A stretch of DNA of 64,000 nucleotides from Kosakonia radicincitans DSM 16656 (lineage in GTDB: Bacteria > Pseudomonadota > Gammaproteobacteria > Enterobacterales > Enterobacteriaceae): the NCBI RefSeq assembly GCF_000280495.2, contig NZ_CP018016.1:2790001-2854000 (forward strand), written 5' to 3'. Shown here piece by piece: positions 9,289 to 17,885 of the stretch; position 1 is the first letter of the stretch, and each line of letters starts with the position of its first letter. Under the pieces are notes generated by a model. It did no database searches and was not told the DNA's origin. It saw only the letters and a program-made list of their open reading frames with translations. Both the position numbers and the translations under genes were made by a program.

Positions 9289-9364
9289 TGTGAAACAAGA
9301 TTTCCCTAGTATTGGCTTACAAATAAAAATGTCAGAAATTCGTTTTGTCTTTTATTGAATTCAT

Positions 9365-9374
9365 TTGTATACAA
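9365..9374. promoter_or_regulatory. candidate GntR operator palindrome
   Basis: TTGTATACAA is a perfect 10-base palindrome in the divergent region between the MmgE/PrpD genes and the GntR gene. Its left part with the preceding T (TTTGTATAC) recurs upstream of aapJ. It suits an FCD-type GntR dimer. Confidence 0.5.
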
Positions 9375-9542
9375 TGAATATAAATTAAACATAGCAGCCA
9401 TCAGATAAACGTCAAAAGATAATTTCTGGATAAGCTCAGAACAAAAAAAGCAAAAGCGTTACCTTTCCTGTGGCAAGATGCTACGGCAGGGTGCACAGCC
9501 TTAATTAAGGCCAATAAAGAACAGTTAAACGGAGCTAAAAAC

Positions 9543-10190
9543 GTGAAATCGACGGGTCGCGACGCGGGCTTGACGCCTTTTGAAATATTGCTTTCCGCCA
9601 TTGAGGCAGGGGAACTGCAACCCGGAGAACGTTTGCAGGAAACGCGGCTGGCGGAGCAGTTTGGCCTGAGCCGTACTCCCATCCGTGAAGCGCTGCACCG
9701 GCTGGAAACGCTGGGTCTTGCCGAACCCGGTCCGCAACGCGGGCTGATCATTGCGCATATCAGCTATGAACGTCTTCGCCAGTTGTTTGATGTGCGCGAA
9801 GGGCTGGAACGTCTGGCAATGGATCTGGCGGTTGCCGCCGCGTCGGAGGAAGAGATTGCGCTGTTGCAGGAGATGATCAACAAAGAAGCGACGCTTACCG
9901 ACAGCAAAGCGCTGCACGATCATAACCGAATGTTCCACCGCCAGATTTACCGCGCCACGCACAATCCCTATCTGAACGAAATGCTGGATAATTTGCGCAT
10001 CCATCTGTCGCTGTTGCGCGGCACCACCTACGAGCTAAAAGAGCGGGCCGAAGAGGCAAAGCGCGAGCATCAGGCGATTGTTGATGCGCTGGCGCGCCGG
10101 GACCGCCTTGCCGCACAGGAAGCGGCTTGTCAACACATTCGTAACGGTTATCGTGCCCGACTCACCATTTTAAGCCAGCGAGAACGCTAA
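9543..10190 (+). CDS. GntR-family regulator, FadR/FCD subfamily
   Basis: This 215-residue regulator has an N-terminal winged helix (GERLQETRLAEQFGLSRTPI then REALHRLETLGL, residues 25-60) and an all-helical FCD ligand domain with metal-binding-type residues (DHNRMFHRQIYRATHNP and a later H near EHQAIVDAL). The GTG at 9543 is preceded by GGAG at suitable spacing. It is divergent from the MmgE/PrpD-TSUP-aap cluster and is the obvious candidate repressor. Its ligand would be expected to be a small organic acid, as for most FCD proteins. Confidence 0.9.
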   Translation: MKSTGRDAGLTPFEILLSAIEAGELQPGERLQETRLAEQFGLSRTPIREALHRLETLGLAEPGPQRGLIIAHISYERLRQLFDVREGLERLAMDLAVAAASEEEIALLQEMINKEATLTDSKALHDHNRMFHRQIYRATHNPYLNEMLDNLRIHLSLLRGTTYELKERAEEAKREHQAIVDALARRDRLAAQEAACQHIRNGYRARLTILSQRER

Positions 10191-10294
10191 CAGAATGCCC
10201 CTTAATCAACGAACTGAATGCTTTCAATCTTGCTAAGATCGCGCGATTGCATCATCTAATCGTTTTTTTCCAGGCATTCTGAGGGTAGCTTCTC

Positions 10295-11536
10295 GTGTTA
10301 GCGACTTTGATTTACCGTAGCCGCCTGAATCACACATTAGATCCCTCTCAACTGACTGCAATTGTCGAGCGAGCAAATCTGCGCAATTCACAGTTGCAGG
10401 TCACGGGGATTTTACTGTTCGATGGCGATCATTTCTTACAGGTTCTTGAAGGGCCGCTGACCGCAGTGAATGTGGTCTATGAGCGCATAAACCGTGATAC
10501 CCGCCATAGCAATGTGGTTGAATTATTGCGTGATTATGCGCCGCGCCGCCGGTTCGTCGATCGCGGCATGATGCTGTTTGATCTCTGCTCGATGACAGCG
10601 CCCGCCGTTCTGCGCGCAATTCTGCGTTTTGGCACGCTGAAGTATCAATTGGCGAGCAATGATCGGGTTTACAAATTTATCCGCAATTTTATCGCCTCGC
10701 CGAAGAGCAATGGCGGGATACGCAATACCGAGCCGGAACAATGGTCTTTCACCATTAAAAGCCCACCGTTCGCCAACGTCAGCGCGCCGATTACTGAAGG
10801 CCAGCCGTGTCAGTTCGCCTTCCAGCCGATCATTGAACCGCTACGCGGCAATATCTCTTCGCTGGAAGCGCTGATCCGCGGTCCGAACGGCGGCAGCCCG
10901 CAGGAGTATTTCGCCACCATTGCGCCCAACAAGCTGCATGAAGCGGATCTCGCCTCCAAAGGCTGGGCGCTGGCAATGGCCAGCCGCCTGGGAATTGGCA
11001 ACCACAAAGTGGCCATTAATTTGTTACCGATGTCGCTGGTGAAAATTCCCGGCGCGGTGGACATTCTGCTCAACCACATCACCCGCAATCATCTCAATCC
11101 AGGGCAAATCATCGTTGAAGTGACGGAAGATGAGGTGATTTCCGGCTACGAAGAGTTCACCTGGGCCATTCGCCAGCTTCGCGCCGCCGGAATCGGCCTG
11201 GCGATCGATGATTTTGGTTCCGGTTTTGCCGGGCTGTCGCTGCTGGCCAAATTCCAGCCCGACAAACTCAAAATCGACCGCACCATTGTCACCGACATTC
11301 ATCTGCACGGCCCGAAGCAGGCGATTGTGAAAGCCATTCTCGATTGCTGCGCCGAACTGCAAATCACCGTGGTGGCTGAAGGCGTCGAAAAAATCGAAGA
11401 GTGGTGCTGGCTGGAAGCGGTAGGCGTTCAGCGCTTCCAGGGATTCCTGTTTGCCCGCCCGGTACTCAATGGCGTTTCCCCCATCAACTGGCCTCAACGC
11501 ATTTCTCCATCGCTGACGAGCCGCAAAAAAGTCTGA
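10295..11536 (+). CDS. blrP1: BLUF-EAL blue-light-type c-di-GMP phosphodiesterase
   Basis: The 413 residues closely resemble Klebsiella BlrP1. The N-terminal BLUF domain (1-95) keeps the flavin-contact residues: Tyr in LIYRS, Asn in ANLRNS and Gln in FLQVLEG. The EAL domain (about 160-405) keeps E191 in EALIRG, Asn in INLLP, Glu in EVTEDE, the Asp pair in IDDFGSGFAG, Lys in LKIDR and Glu in AEGVE, so hydrolysis of c-di-GMP is expected. The start is GTG with GAGGGTAG upstream. A diguanylate cyclase follows 71 bases downstream in the same direction. Light control is inferred from the family. Confidence 0.93.
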   Translation: MLATLIYRSRLNHTLDPSQLTAIVERANLRNSQLQVTGILLFDGDHFLQVLEGPLTAVNVVYERINRDTRHSNVVELLRDYAPRRRFVDRGMMLFDLCSMTAPAVLRAILRFGTLKYQLASNDRVYKFIRNFIASPKSNGGIRNTEPEQWSFTIKSPPFANVSAPITEGQPCQFAFQPIIEPLRGNISSLEALIRGPNGGSPQEYFATIAPNKLHEADLASKGWALAMASRLGIGNHKVAINLLPMSLVKIPGAVDILLNHITRNHLNPGQIIVEVTEDEVISGYEEFTWAIRQLRAAGIGLAIDDFGSGFAGLSLLAKFQPDKLKIDRTIVTDIHLHGPKQAIVKAILDCCAELQITVVAEGVEKIEEWCWLEAVGVQRFQGFLFARPVLNGVSPINWPQRISPSLTSRKKV

Positions 11537-11607
11537 GTTATTTGGTTTATAAATCATCGTGCTTCTATGATTAATTACAGATCGGGAGACGTGATGAAGG
11601 GGAGACG

Positions 11608-13179
11608 ATGAATTTCAGGAAACGGGTCGCACGTGGGCTGGCGCTCAACTCTTCCCTGGGACGTAGTATTACATTCTGTATGGTTGCGCTGCTGGTGGCG
11701 GGTATCGCAACCAGCGCATGGACACTGACCCGCTCATGGCAAAAGGAAGTGGCGGATGCCGAACGCGAAGCCATTAACTTATCGGTTTCGCAGGCGCGCC
11801 AGGCTGAAGACACGTTTCTGCAGGCAGAAACGGCCCTGCGGGATATCCGGCGTAATCTGCCCGCCACGGGCCTCAGCGACATCAATAACCATCAGTTCAA
11901 TAACTATCTGTCAGAACTCCAGCAACATATTCCACAACTGCATGGACTCATGGTCTACGATCCGCAGGGCAATATGATCGCCACGTCGTTTGGCAAAATT
12001 CCGGCACAGTCCAACAACAGTGACCGCGAATACTTTATCTATCATCGGCGTAACGGCCACGGCAGTATTCATATCGGGCATGTGATCCGCAGCCGTTCGA
12101 CCGGCGATCTGGTGATCCCGGTTTCTTTACGCATCAGTGACAGCGCTGGCGGCTTTATCGGCGTACTGTTGGCAACGGTGAAACTCGACTATTTCCGTCA
12201 TTTTTATAGCTATTTTGAGCTGCAAAACCGCGATCTTCTGGCGCTGTTAAATACCGACGGCAATACCCTGTATGTGCGCCCGTTTGCGGATGATGTGATT
12301 AACCGTAACCTCTCTGCCAGCCCGCTGTTTACGCAGGAACTGGAGAAAAAAGATCGCGGCAACGGCACCTGGGTTTCCGCGCTGGACCATGTTGAGCGCA
12401 TTTACGGATTTGCGCGGCTGGAGCGCTATCCACTGGTGGTGGCCGCAGGCTATGACAAACCGGCGCTGTGGGCGAACTGGGTGAAAGAGAGCCTGCCGGA
12501 TCTGGTGCTGAATATTATGCTGCTGCTGGGTACGCTGCTGATGGGAGCGATTATTTTCCGCCAGGTACGCATGAACGTTCGCAACCAGAACGAACTTGCC
12601 GAACTGCGTGATGAACTGACCAGCATCAACCACACGCTGCAACTGATGGCGCTGGCAGACGGGCTGACCGGCCTGGCCAACCGTCGGCAGTTTGATCTCT
12701 TTTTAGCAAAAAGCCTGAAAGCCTCTGCGCTGAAGCAAAAACCGGTATCACTTATCATGATCGATATCGATTATTTCAAGCACTATAACGACTATTACGG
12801 CCATGTTGCTGGCGATAACTGCCTGCGGGCGGTGGGTGAAATTCTGCATAAACTGCAGTTGAACACGCGCGATCTGATTGCCCGCTACGGCGGTGAAGAA
12901 TTCGCCATTATTCTGCCGGATACCGGCCCGGAAGCGGCGCTTTTCGTCGCACGCCAGGCGGTTAACATCGTACGCGGTGCCCAAATACCGCATGAGCAAA
13001 CCGGCGGCACGCACGGCACGCTGACCATCAGCGCCGGGTGTTACAGCATCACCGCCGAACTGAACACCGACGAAGCGCAGCGGCTGAAAGAGGGCGCGGA
13101 TAAGGCGCTCTATCAGGCGAAAGTGCAGGGGCGTAACCGTGCGGTAGCGGCCAACGAAGCGATGCTACAAAAGGCATAA
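11608..13179 (+). CDS. membrane diguanylate cyclase with periplasmic Cache sensor
   Basis: The 523-residue protein has a membrane helix near residues 20-40, a periplasmic dCache/PDC-type sensor (about 45-290, including AQSNNSDREYFIYHRRNGHG), a second helix (about 300-320) and a GGDEF domain. The catalytic motif is YGGEEFAI (GGEEF at 428-432), and DGLTGLANRRQFD opens the domain. The allosteric I-site position reads N-T-R-D instead of R-x-x-D, so product inhibition through this site is probably lost. Start: ATG with GGGGAGACG. It makes c-di-GMP and is paired with the phosphodiesterase encoded just upstream. Confidence 0.92.
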   Translation: MNFRKRVARGLALNSSLGRSITFCMVALLVAGIATSAWTLTRSWQKEVADAEREAINLSVSQARQAEDTFLQAETALRDIRRNLPATGLSDINNHQFNNYLSELQQHIPQLHGLMVYDPQGNMIATSFGKIPAQSNNSDREYFIYHRRNGHGSIHIGHVIRSRSTGDLVIPVSLRISDSAGGFIGVLLATVKLDYFRHFYSYFELQNRDLLALLNTDGNTLYVRPFADDVINRNLSASPLFTQELEKKDRGNGTWVSALDHVERIYGFARLERYPLVVAAGYDKPALWANWVKESLPDLVLNIMLLLGTLLMGAIIFRQVRMNVRNQNELAELRDELTSINHTLQLMALADGLTGLANRRQFDLFLAKSLKASALKQKPVSLIMIDIDYFKHYNDYYGHVAGDNCLRAVGEILHKLQLNTRDLIARYGGEEFAIILPDTGPEAALFVARQAVNIVRGAQIPHEQTGGTHGTLTISAGCYSITAELNTDEAQRLKEGADKALYQAKVQGRNRAVAANEAMLQKA

Positions 13180-13344
13180 ACGGATGCCAGACGAAACCAT
13201 CGTATAATCAGGGCCGATTAAATCAGAAAGTGTTACCCATGTGACCGGTTCATATACCACCGCAGCCCCGTAATCACTGCTACTACTGCGAATAATTGCG
13301 CGCCGCTGGTTTTCCTCACTCCGGAGGGCGTTTTCCCGAGCGGC

Positions 13345-14238
13345 TCAGGGAAAGCGGGCGCACAGCTCATCAATTAGCACCCGTAAACGGGTTTCGCCTG
13401 CGCGGCGCGGGTCATACAGCAGATGCATGGCTTTTTGCGGAAACGCATACTCCGGCAGTAAACGGACAAGTTCACCGCGGCGCAGCGGTTCAGATAATGC
13501 CAGCTCGTAGCCGAGCAGCACGCCGCCGCCGCACAGCGCGGCCTCCAGCATCGCGCCCCAGTCATTGATCGTTAACGAACCGCTGACCTGAACGCCCCCC
13601 CGATCATCACCATGAGTAAAAGGCCAGTGGAAGGCGTTGTCGTGCAGCCAGGGCGTAAAACCCAGGCAGTTGTGTTGTTGTAGTTCGTCGGGATGTTGCG
13701 GCGTGCCCTGTTTTTCCAGATAGCGCGGCGAGGCGCAGGCAATCAGGCGGTAGGGTGAAAGCGGTTTGGCCACCAGCCGCAGGGAAGGCGCCAGTTCTCC
13801 AATGCGGATCACGGCATCAATGCCATGTTCCAACGGATCGATCAGCGCATCCGTCAGCGTCAGCTCCACGCGGAGTTGCGTGTAACGTTGCAGAAACGCC
13901 GTCAGAAACGAGGCCAGCGCGTAGCGGCCAAAAGTGACGGGAGCGTTCAGCCTGAGCGTGCCGGAGGGGAGCAGCGCCGTCCCGCGCGCGGCCCGCTCGG
14001 CCTCGTCCAGCGCATCCAGTATGGCTACGCAGCGGTAGAAATAGTCCTGCCCGGTAGGGGTTATGCTCTGTTTACGCGTCGTGCGGTTTAACAGCCGCGT
14101 CGCCAGGTGTTGCTCCAGCGCCGCAATGTGGCGCGCCACCATTTGCGGAGAGAGGGTTAACGCCTGTGCCGCCGCGGCAAAGGATCCTTTTTTCACCACG
14201 CTAACAAAAACGCGCATTCCGGTGATTTTATCCAGCAT
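13345..14238 (-). CDS. LysR-family transcriptional regulator
   Basis: The 297-residue protein has the LysR N-terminal winged helix (MLDKITGMRVFVSVVKKGSF, then QMVARHIAALEQHLATRLLNRTTRK) and a periplasmic-binding-protein-like effector domain (SGTLRLNAPVTFGRYALASF). This is the CrgA/DmlR-like branch common in enterobacteria. It is divergent from the YciI-like gene across about 100 bases, and LysR proteins often control the adjacent divergent gene. The effector is unknown. Confidence 0.9.
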   Translation of the reverse strand: MLDKITGMRVFVSVVKKGSFAAAAQALTLSPQMVARHIAALEQHLATRLLNRTTRKQSITPTGQDYFYRCVAILDALDEAERAARGTALLPSGTLRLNAPVTFGRYALASFLTAFLQRYTQLRVELTLTDALIDPLEHGIDAVIRIGELAPSLRLVAKPLSPYRLIACASPRYLEKQGTPQHPDELQQHNCLGFTPWLHDNAFHWPFTHGDDRGGVQVSGSLTINDWGAMLEAALCGGGVLLGYELALSEPLRRGELVRLLPEYAFPQKAMHLLYDPRRAGETRLRVLIDELCARFP

Positions 14239-14339
14239 TCACTACTCCTGGTTGTTTCTGAAGCCATTACCAGCCCATTTTAAATACCATGAGGGATGAC
14301 TACACTCGATTTTCACTGAGCAGAGAGGAGCATCATTGA

Positions 14340-14669
14340 ATGAATGTTTATACCGTCACTATGTCACACCCGGACGGCAGCGGGTGGGATACGCATGTCC
14401 GTGAGCATGTGCTGTACCTGAAAGGGCTTATCAACGCGGGGAAAATCATCGCCTCCGGGCCGATAAAAGGCGCGGCGTTGCGCAGCGGTTTTATCCTGTT
14501 TCGCGCCCGCGACATCAGCGAAGTGAAAGCGATGGTGGAAGCCGATCCCTTTTCCCGCGAGGGGCTAATTGCGTCGCTGGAGATCGCGCAGTGGGATCCG
14601 CTGTTTGGCCAGCTTTCGGCATACTCCAGCGGAACCGCACCTGAGAATTTGCAAGATCTGGCGGGTTGA
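14340..14669 (+). CDS. YciI-like (YCII domain) protein
   Basis: This 109-residue single-domain protein of the YCII family has a ferredoxin-like fold. It shows HVREHVLYLKGLINAGKI then IASGPIKG, and DPFSREGLIASLEIAQWDPLFG, with the conserved His and Asp positions proposed to be catalytic in this family. The function of YciI proteins is poorly defined; some act in chlorinated-aromatic breakdown. AGGAG lies about 12 bases before the ATG. It is divergent from a LysR gene and ends three bases from a convergent acetyltransferase gene. Confidence 0.85.
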   Translation: MNVYTVTMSHPDGSGWDTHVREHVLYLKGLINAGKIIASGPIKGAALRSGFILFRARDISEVKAMVEADPFSREGLIASLEIAQWDPLFGQLSAYSSGTAPENLQDLAG

Positions 14670-14671
14670 CA

Positions 14672-15094
14672 TCAGGCCAGTAAATCTTTGGTCAGGTAAT
14701 GACGCTGCATCCCTTTATGCGGGAAATCCGCCAGCGTCATCTGCTCCTCAAACCCCAGTTTTTGGTAGAAGGGCAACGCCTGAAAGCTGAAGGTATCGAC
14801 CAGCGCGTGGCGACAGCCGAGCGCCAGCGCTTCCTGCATGGCCCGCAGCAACAGATCGCGCCCCAGCCCGTTGCCGCGCTGCGATTCATGCACCCAGAGA
14901 TAATGAATATTGAGCCATTCCCCTTCCTGGCGGGCAATCACGCCCCCCTGCATGACACCGCTGTCGTCGCGGAAATAGACTGCCAGATGCGACCACTCGC
15001 TGAGATTAACAAACTGCTGGTTGTAACGCCGTAGCCCGGCAAACAGCTCGCTCTGGTCCTGCTCAGTCACTTCGTGCTTAACGATAAGATTCAT
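14672..15094 (-). CDS. GNAT-family N-acetyltransferase
   Basis: The 140 residues form one GNAT domain. The acetyl-CoA pyrophosphate loop is visible as [18 protein letters not shown] (Q/RxxGxG/A pattern), preceded by the beta strand [11 protein letters not shown] and followed by [20 protein letters not shown]. It transfers an acetyl group to an unknown amine. It converges on the YciI-like gene and is divergent from the TPP-enzyme gene across about 100 bases. Confidence 0.88.
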   Translation of the reverse strand: MNLIVKHEVTEQDQSELFAGLRRYNQQFVNLSEWSHLAVYFRDDSGVMQGGVIARQEGEWLNIHYLWVHESQRGNGLGRDLLLRAMQEALALGCRHALVDTFSFQALPFYQKLGFEEQMTLADFPHKGMQRHYLTKDLLA

Positions 15095-15200
15095 CCGTTT
15101 CTTCCTTATTCCCGCGTTTGTTCAGCGGATAACCGCCAGAGCCGCGCCTGGCATCGTCTACCTTTAAAGACTGTTATCCACGCGCAAGGAGAACATTTCA

Positions 15201-16982
15201 GTGAGCATGAAAACAAGCGATTTCTTTGTCAAACGCCTGAAAGAGTGGGGCGTAACGCGCATTTACGGTTACCCTGGCGATGGCATAAATGGTGTGCTCG
15301 GGGCAATCCAGCGCGCCAACAAAGCCGGGGACGGCATCGAATTTATCCAGGTACGCCATGAAGAGATGGCCGCGTTTATGGCGGTCGGCCATGCCAAATT
15401 CACCGGTGAGCTGGGCGTCTGCTTATCGACGGGCGGGCCAGGCGCCACGCATCTGTTAACCGGGCTGTATGACGCCAAAATGGATCACGCCCCGGTACTG
15501 GCGATCAGCGGCCAGGCAGAAAGCACCGCGCGCGGTGCCAGTTATCAGCAGGAGATGAACCTCGACCGCGTCTTTGCTGATGTGGCGAATTTCGTGCAGG
15601 AAGCGGCCTCACCGGCGCAGGTTCGCCATCTGGTGGACCGCGGTGTCCGTATTGCCATTGCGCAGAACGGCGTTGGCGTGGTGATCCTGCCGAAAGACAT
15701 TCAGGATGAGGAGTGGCAGCCACCGGCGCATACGCACGGGTTTACCCACTCGGCTGCCGGTTATCAGCGCCCGCGCGTTATCCCGCAGGATCGCGATCTG
15801 CAACGCGCAGCAGAGGTGCTGAATGCCGGGAAAAAAGTGGCCATTCTGATCGGCGCGGGCGCACGCAATGCCGCCGTGGAAGTGGTACAGGCCGCCAATG
15901 TGCTTGGCGCAGGCGTCGCCAAAGCGCTGCTTGGTAAAGACGTTCTGCCGGATGATGCGCCGTTTGTCACCGGCTCGATTGGGCTATTGGGAACGGAGCC
16001 TTCCTGGAAACTGATGCAGCAGTGCGACACGCTACTGATGATCGGCAGCGGTTTCCCGTGGACGGAGTTTCTGCCGCCGGAAGGCCAGGCGCGCGCGGTG
16101 CAAATTGATATCGATCCGGCGATGCTCGGCCTGCGTTACCCCTGCGAGGTGGCGCTACACGGCGATGCCGCAGAAACGTTGCAGGCGCTGTTGCCGTTGC
16201 TGACGCACAAAGAAGACCGTAGCTGGCAGGAGGAGATCGCCCGTCAGGTTCAGACATGGTGGCAGGTGATGGAGCAGCGCGCGATGGCACCAGCCAGGCC
16301 GGTAAACCCACAGCGCGTGGTGTGGGAAATGTCGCCACTGCTGCCGGAAAACGCCATTGTGACCTCCGATTCCGGCTCCTGCGCCAACTGGTTCGCCCGC
16401 GATTACCGTGTGAAGCAGGGGCAGCGCGCTTCGCTCTCTGGCGGGCTGGCCTGTATGGGCGCGGCGGTGCCGTACGCCATTGCGGCGAAATTTGCCGCGC
16501 CGGAAAAACCCGTCGTGGCGCTGGTCGGCGATGGCGCAATGCAGATGAACAACATGGCCGAGCTCATTACCGTGCAGAAATACTGGCAGCAGTGGCAGGA
16601 TCCACGGTTGATTATCTGCGTCTTCAACAACCAGGATCTCAACCAGGTAACGTGGGAGCAGCGGGTGATGGAAGGCAATCCGCGCTTTGAAGCCACGCAA
16701 CAGGTGCCGGATGTTCGCTATGCCGAGTTTGCCCGCTCACTGGGCTTGCAGGGTATTTTTGTCGATACGCCGGAGGCGCTAAGGGCGGCCTGGCTACAGG
16801 CATTGCAGGCAGATCGCCCGGTATTGCTGGAGGTGAAAACCGATCCGGAAGTCGCGCCGTTACCGCCGCATATCACCCTGAAACAGGCCAAAGCCTTTAT
16901 GGCCTCGATGATGAAGGGCGATCGGGGCGCGGTGCAGGTTCTAAGCGATACGGCCAGCCAGTTGTTCCACAAAAAATCGTAA
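15201..16982 (+). CDS. thiamine-pyrophosphate enzyme, pyruvate oxidase/acetolactate synthase-like
   Basis: This 593-residue protein has the full three-domain TPP-enzyme layout. The N-terminal PYR domain has YGYPGDGINGVLGAI and the catalytic Glu in VRHEEMAAFMAVGHAKF. The central domain includes LIGAGARNAAVE. The C-terminal PP domain has the Mg-TPP motif GDGAMQMNNMAELITVQKYW followed by IICVFNNQDLNQVTWEQR. It resembles PoxB and B. subtilis YdaP more than biosynthetic IlvB/IlvI: there is no small-subunit gene beside it. Start: GTG at 15201 with AAGGAGA eight bases upstream. A strong hairpin terminator follows. Confidence 0.88.
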   Translation: MSMKTSDFFVKRLKEWGVTRIYGYPGDGINGVLGAIQRANKAGDGIEFIQVRHEEMAAFMAVGHAKFTGELGVCLSTGGPGATHLLTGLYDAKMDHAPVLAISGQAESTARGASYQQEMNLDRVFADVANFVQEAASPAQVRHLVDRGVRIAIAQNGVGVVILPKDIQDEEWQPPAHTHGFTHSAAGYQRPRVIPQDRDLQRAAEVLNAGKKVAILIGAGARNAAVEVVQAANVLGAGVAKALLGKDVLPDDAPFVTGSIGLLGTEPSWKLMQQCDTLLMIGSGFPWTEFLPPEGQARAVQIDIDPAMLGLRYPCEVALHGDAAETLQALLPLLTHKEDRSWQEEIARQVQTWWQVMEQRAMAPARPVNPQRVVWEMSPLLPENAIVTSDSGSCANWFARDYRVKQGQRASLSGGLACMGAAVPYAIAAKFAAPEKPVVALVGDGAMQMNNMAELITVQKYWQQWQDPRLIICVFNNQDLNQVTWEQRVMEGNPRFEATQQVPDVRYAEFARSLGLQGIFVDTPEALRAAWLQALQADRPVLLEVKTDPEVAPLPPHITLKQAKAFMASMMKGDRGAVQVLSDTASQLFHKKS

Positions 16983-16985
16983 AAA

Positions 16986-17009
16986 AAACCGGGCGCTGAG
17001 GCCCGGTTT
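16986..17009. terminator. bidirectional rho-independent terminator
   Basis: AAACCGGGC and GCCCGGTTT form a 9-bp stem with a GCTGAG loop, between the converging TPP-enzyme and alpha/beta-hydrolase genes. An A-run precedes it and a T-rich tract follows, so it can serve both strands. Confidence 0.85.
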
Positions 17010-17026
17010 CTGCTTTCACTCAGACG

Positions 17027-17848
17027 TTACAGTTTGCTCAGGAACGCCAGCAGGTCTTCATTCAGTTGATCCTGATGAGTAACGGCAAAACCGTGCGGGC
17101 CGTTTTCGTACACTTTCAGTTCCGCGCCTTTGATCAGTTGCGCGGACAGTTTACCGGTGGCTTCGAACGGTACGATCTGATCGTTGCTGCCGTGGATCAC
17201 CAGCGTCGGGACATCCACTTTCGCTACATCCGGGCGGAAGTCGGTTTCGGAGAAGGCGGTAACGCAGTCCAGCGTACCTTTCAGCGACGCCAGCAGGGCG
17301 ATATTCAACGTTTGCGTCAGTACACCGTCGGAAACTTTCTGCCCGGCATTCAGGCCGTAGAACGGGGTAGCAAAATCACTGATAAACTGCGCGCGATCTT
17401 TGAGCAGGCCATCTTTAATACCATCGAATACGCTCTTATCGACACCCTCCGGGTGATCGGCGGTTTTACCGAAAATCGGCGTCACCGCGCCAAGCAGCAC
17501 CAGCCCGGCCACACGAGAGGTGCCGTAGCGGCCGATGTAACGCGTCACATCGCCGCCGCCCATCGAGAAGCCCACCAGCGTCACGCCCTGCAAATCCAGC
17601 GCCGTAATCAGATCGTTAATGTCGGAGGCAAAGGTGTCGTAGTCGTAACCGTTCCACGGCTGATCGGAACGACCAAAACCGCGACGGTCAAAGGCAATAA
17701 CACGATAACCACGCTCAGCGAGGAAATTAAGCTGGCTATCCCACATGTCACCATCCAGCGGCCAGCCGTGGCTGAAGAGAACCGGCTTACCCGCACCCCA
17801 GTCTTTGTAATAAATCTGAGTACCATCCTGCGTTTTGATTGTGCTCAT
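17027..17848 (-). CDS. alpha/beta hydrolase, non-haem chloroperoxidase type
   Basis: The 273 residues match the cofactor-free haloperoxidase/perhydrolase branch of alpha/beta hydrolases. Features are the oxyanion region LFSHGWPLDGDMWDSQ, the nucleophile elbow VGFSMGGGDVTRYIGRYG, Asp in VIHGSNDQIVPFE and His in ENGPHGFAVTHQD. The natural substrate is likely an ester or organic peracid rather than halide. It is the most distal gene of the minus-strand group with the MFS, DoxX and amidohydrolase genes, 37 bases after the MFS gene, so it may be co-transcribed. Confidence 0.88.
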   Translation of the reverse strand: MSTIKTQDGTQIYYKDWGAGKPVLFSHGWPLDGDMWDSQLNFLAERGYRVIAFDRRGFGRSDQPWNGYDYDTFASDINDLITALDLQGVTLVGFSMGGGDVTRYIGRYGTSRVAGLVLLGAVTPIFGKTADHPEGVDKSVFDGIKDGLLKDRAQFISDFATPFYGLNAGQKVSDGVLTQTLNIALLASLKGTLDCVTAFSETDFRPDVAKVDVPTLVIHGSNDQIVPFEATGKLSAQLIKGAELKVYENGPHGFAVTHQDQLNEDLLAFLSKL

Positions 17849-17885
17849 CTGCTTACCTCATTGTTAAGTAGTGGGTTAACACCGA

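Noticed and set aside
13189..13344. Possible leader peptide or small RNA upstream of the LysR stop
   Set aside because: A ten-codon GTG frame (13241-13273) with repeated Thr codons was noticed, but no hairpin-terminator pair or downstream target gene supports attenuation.
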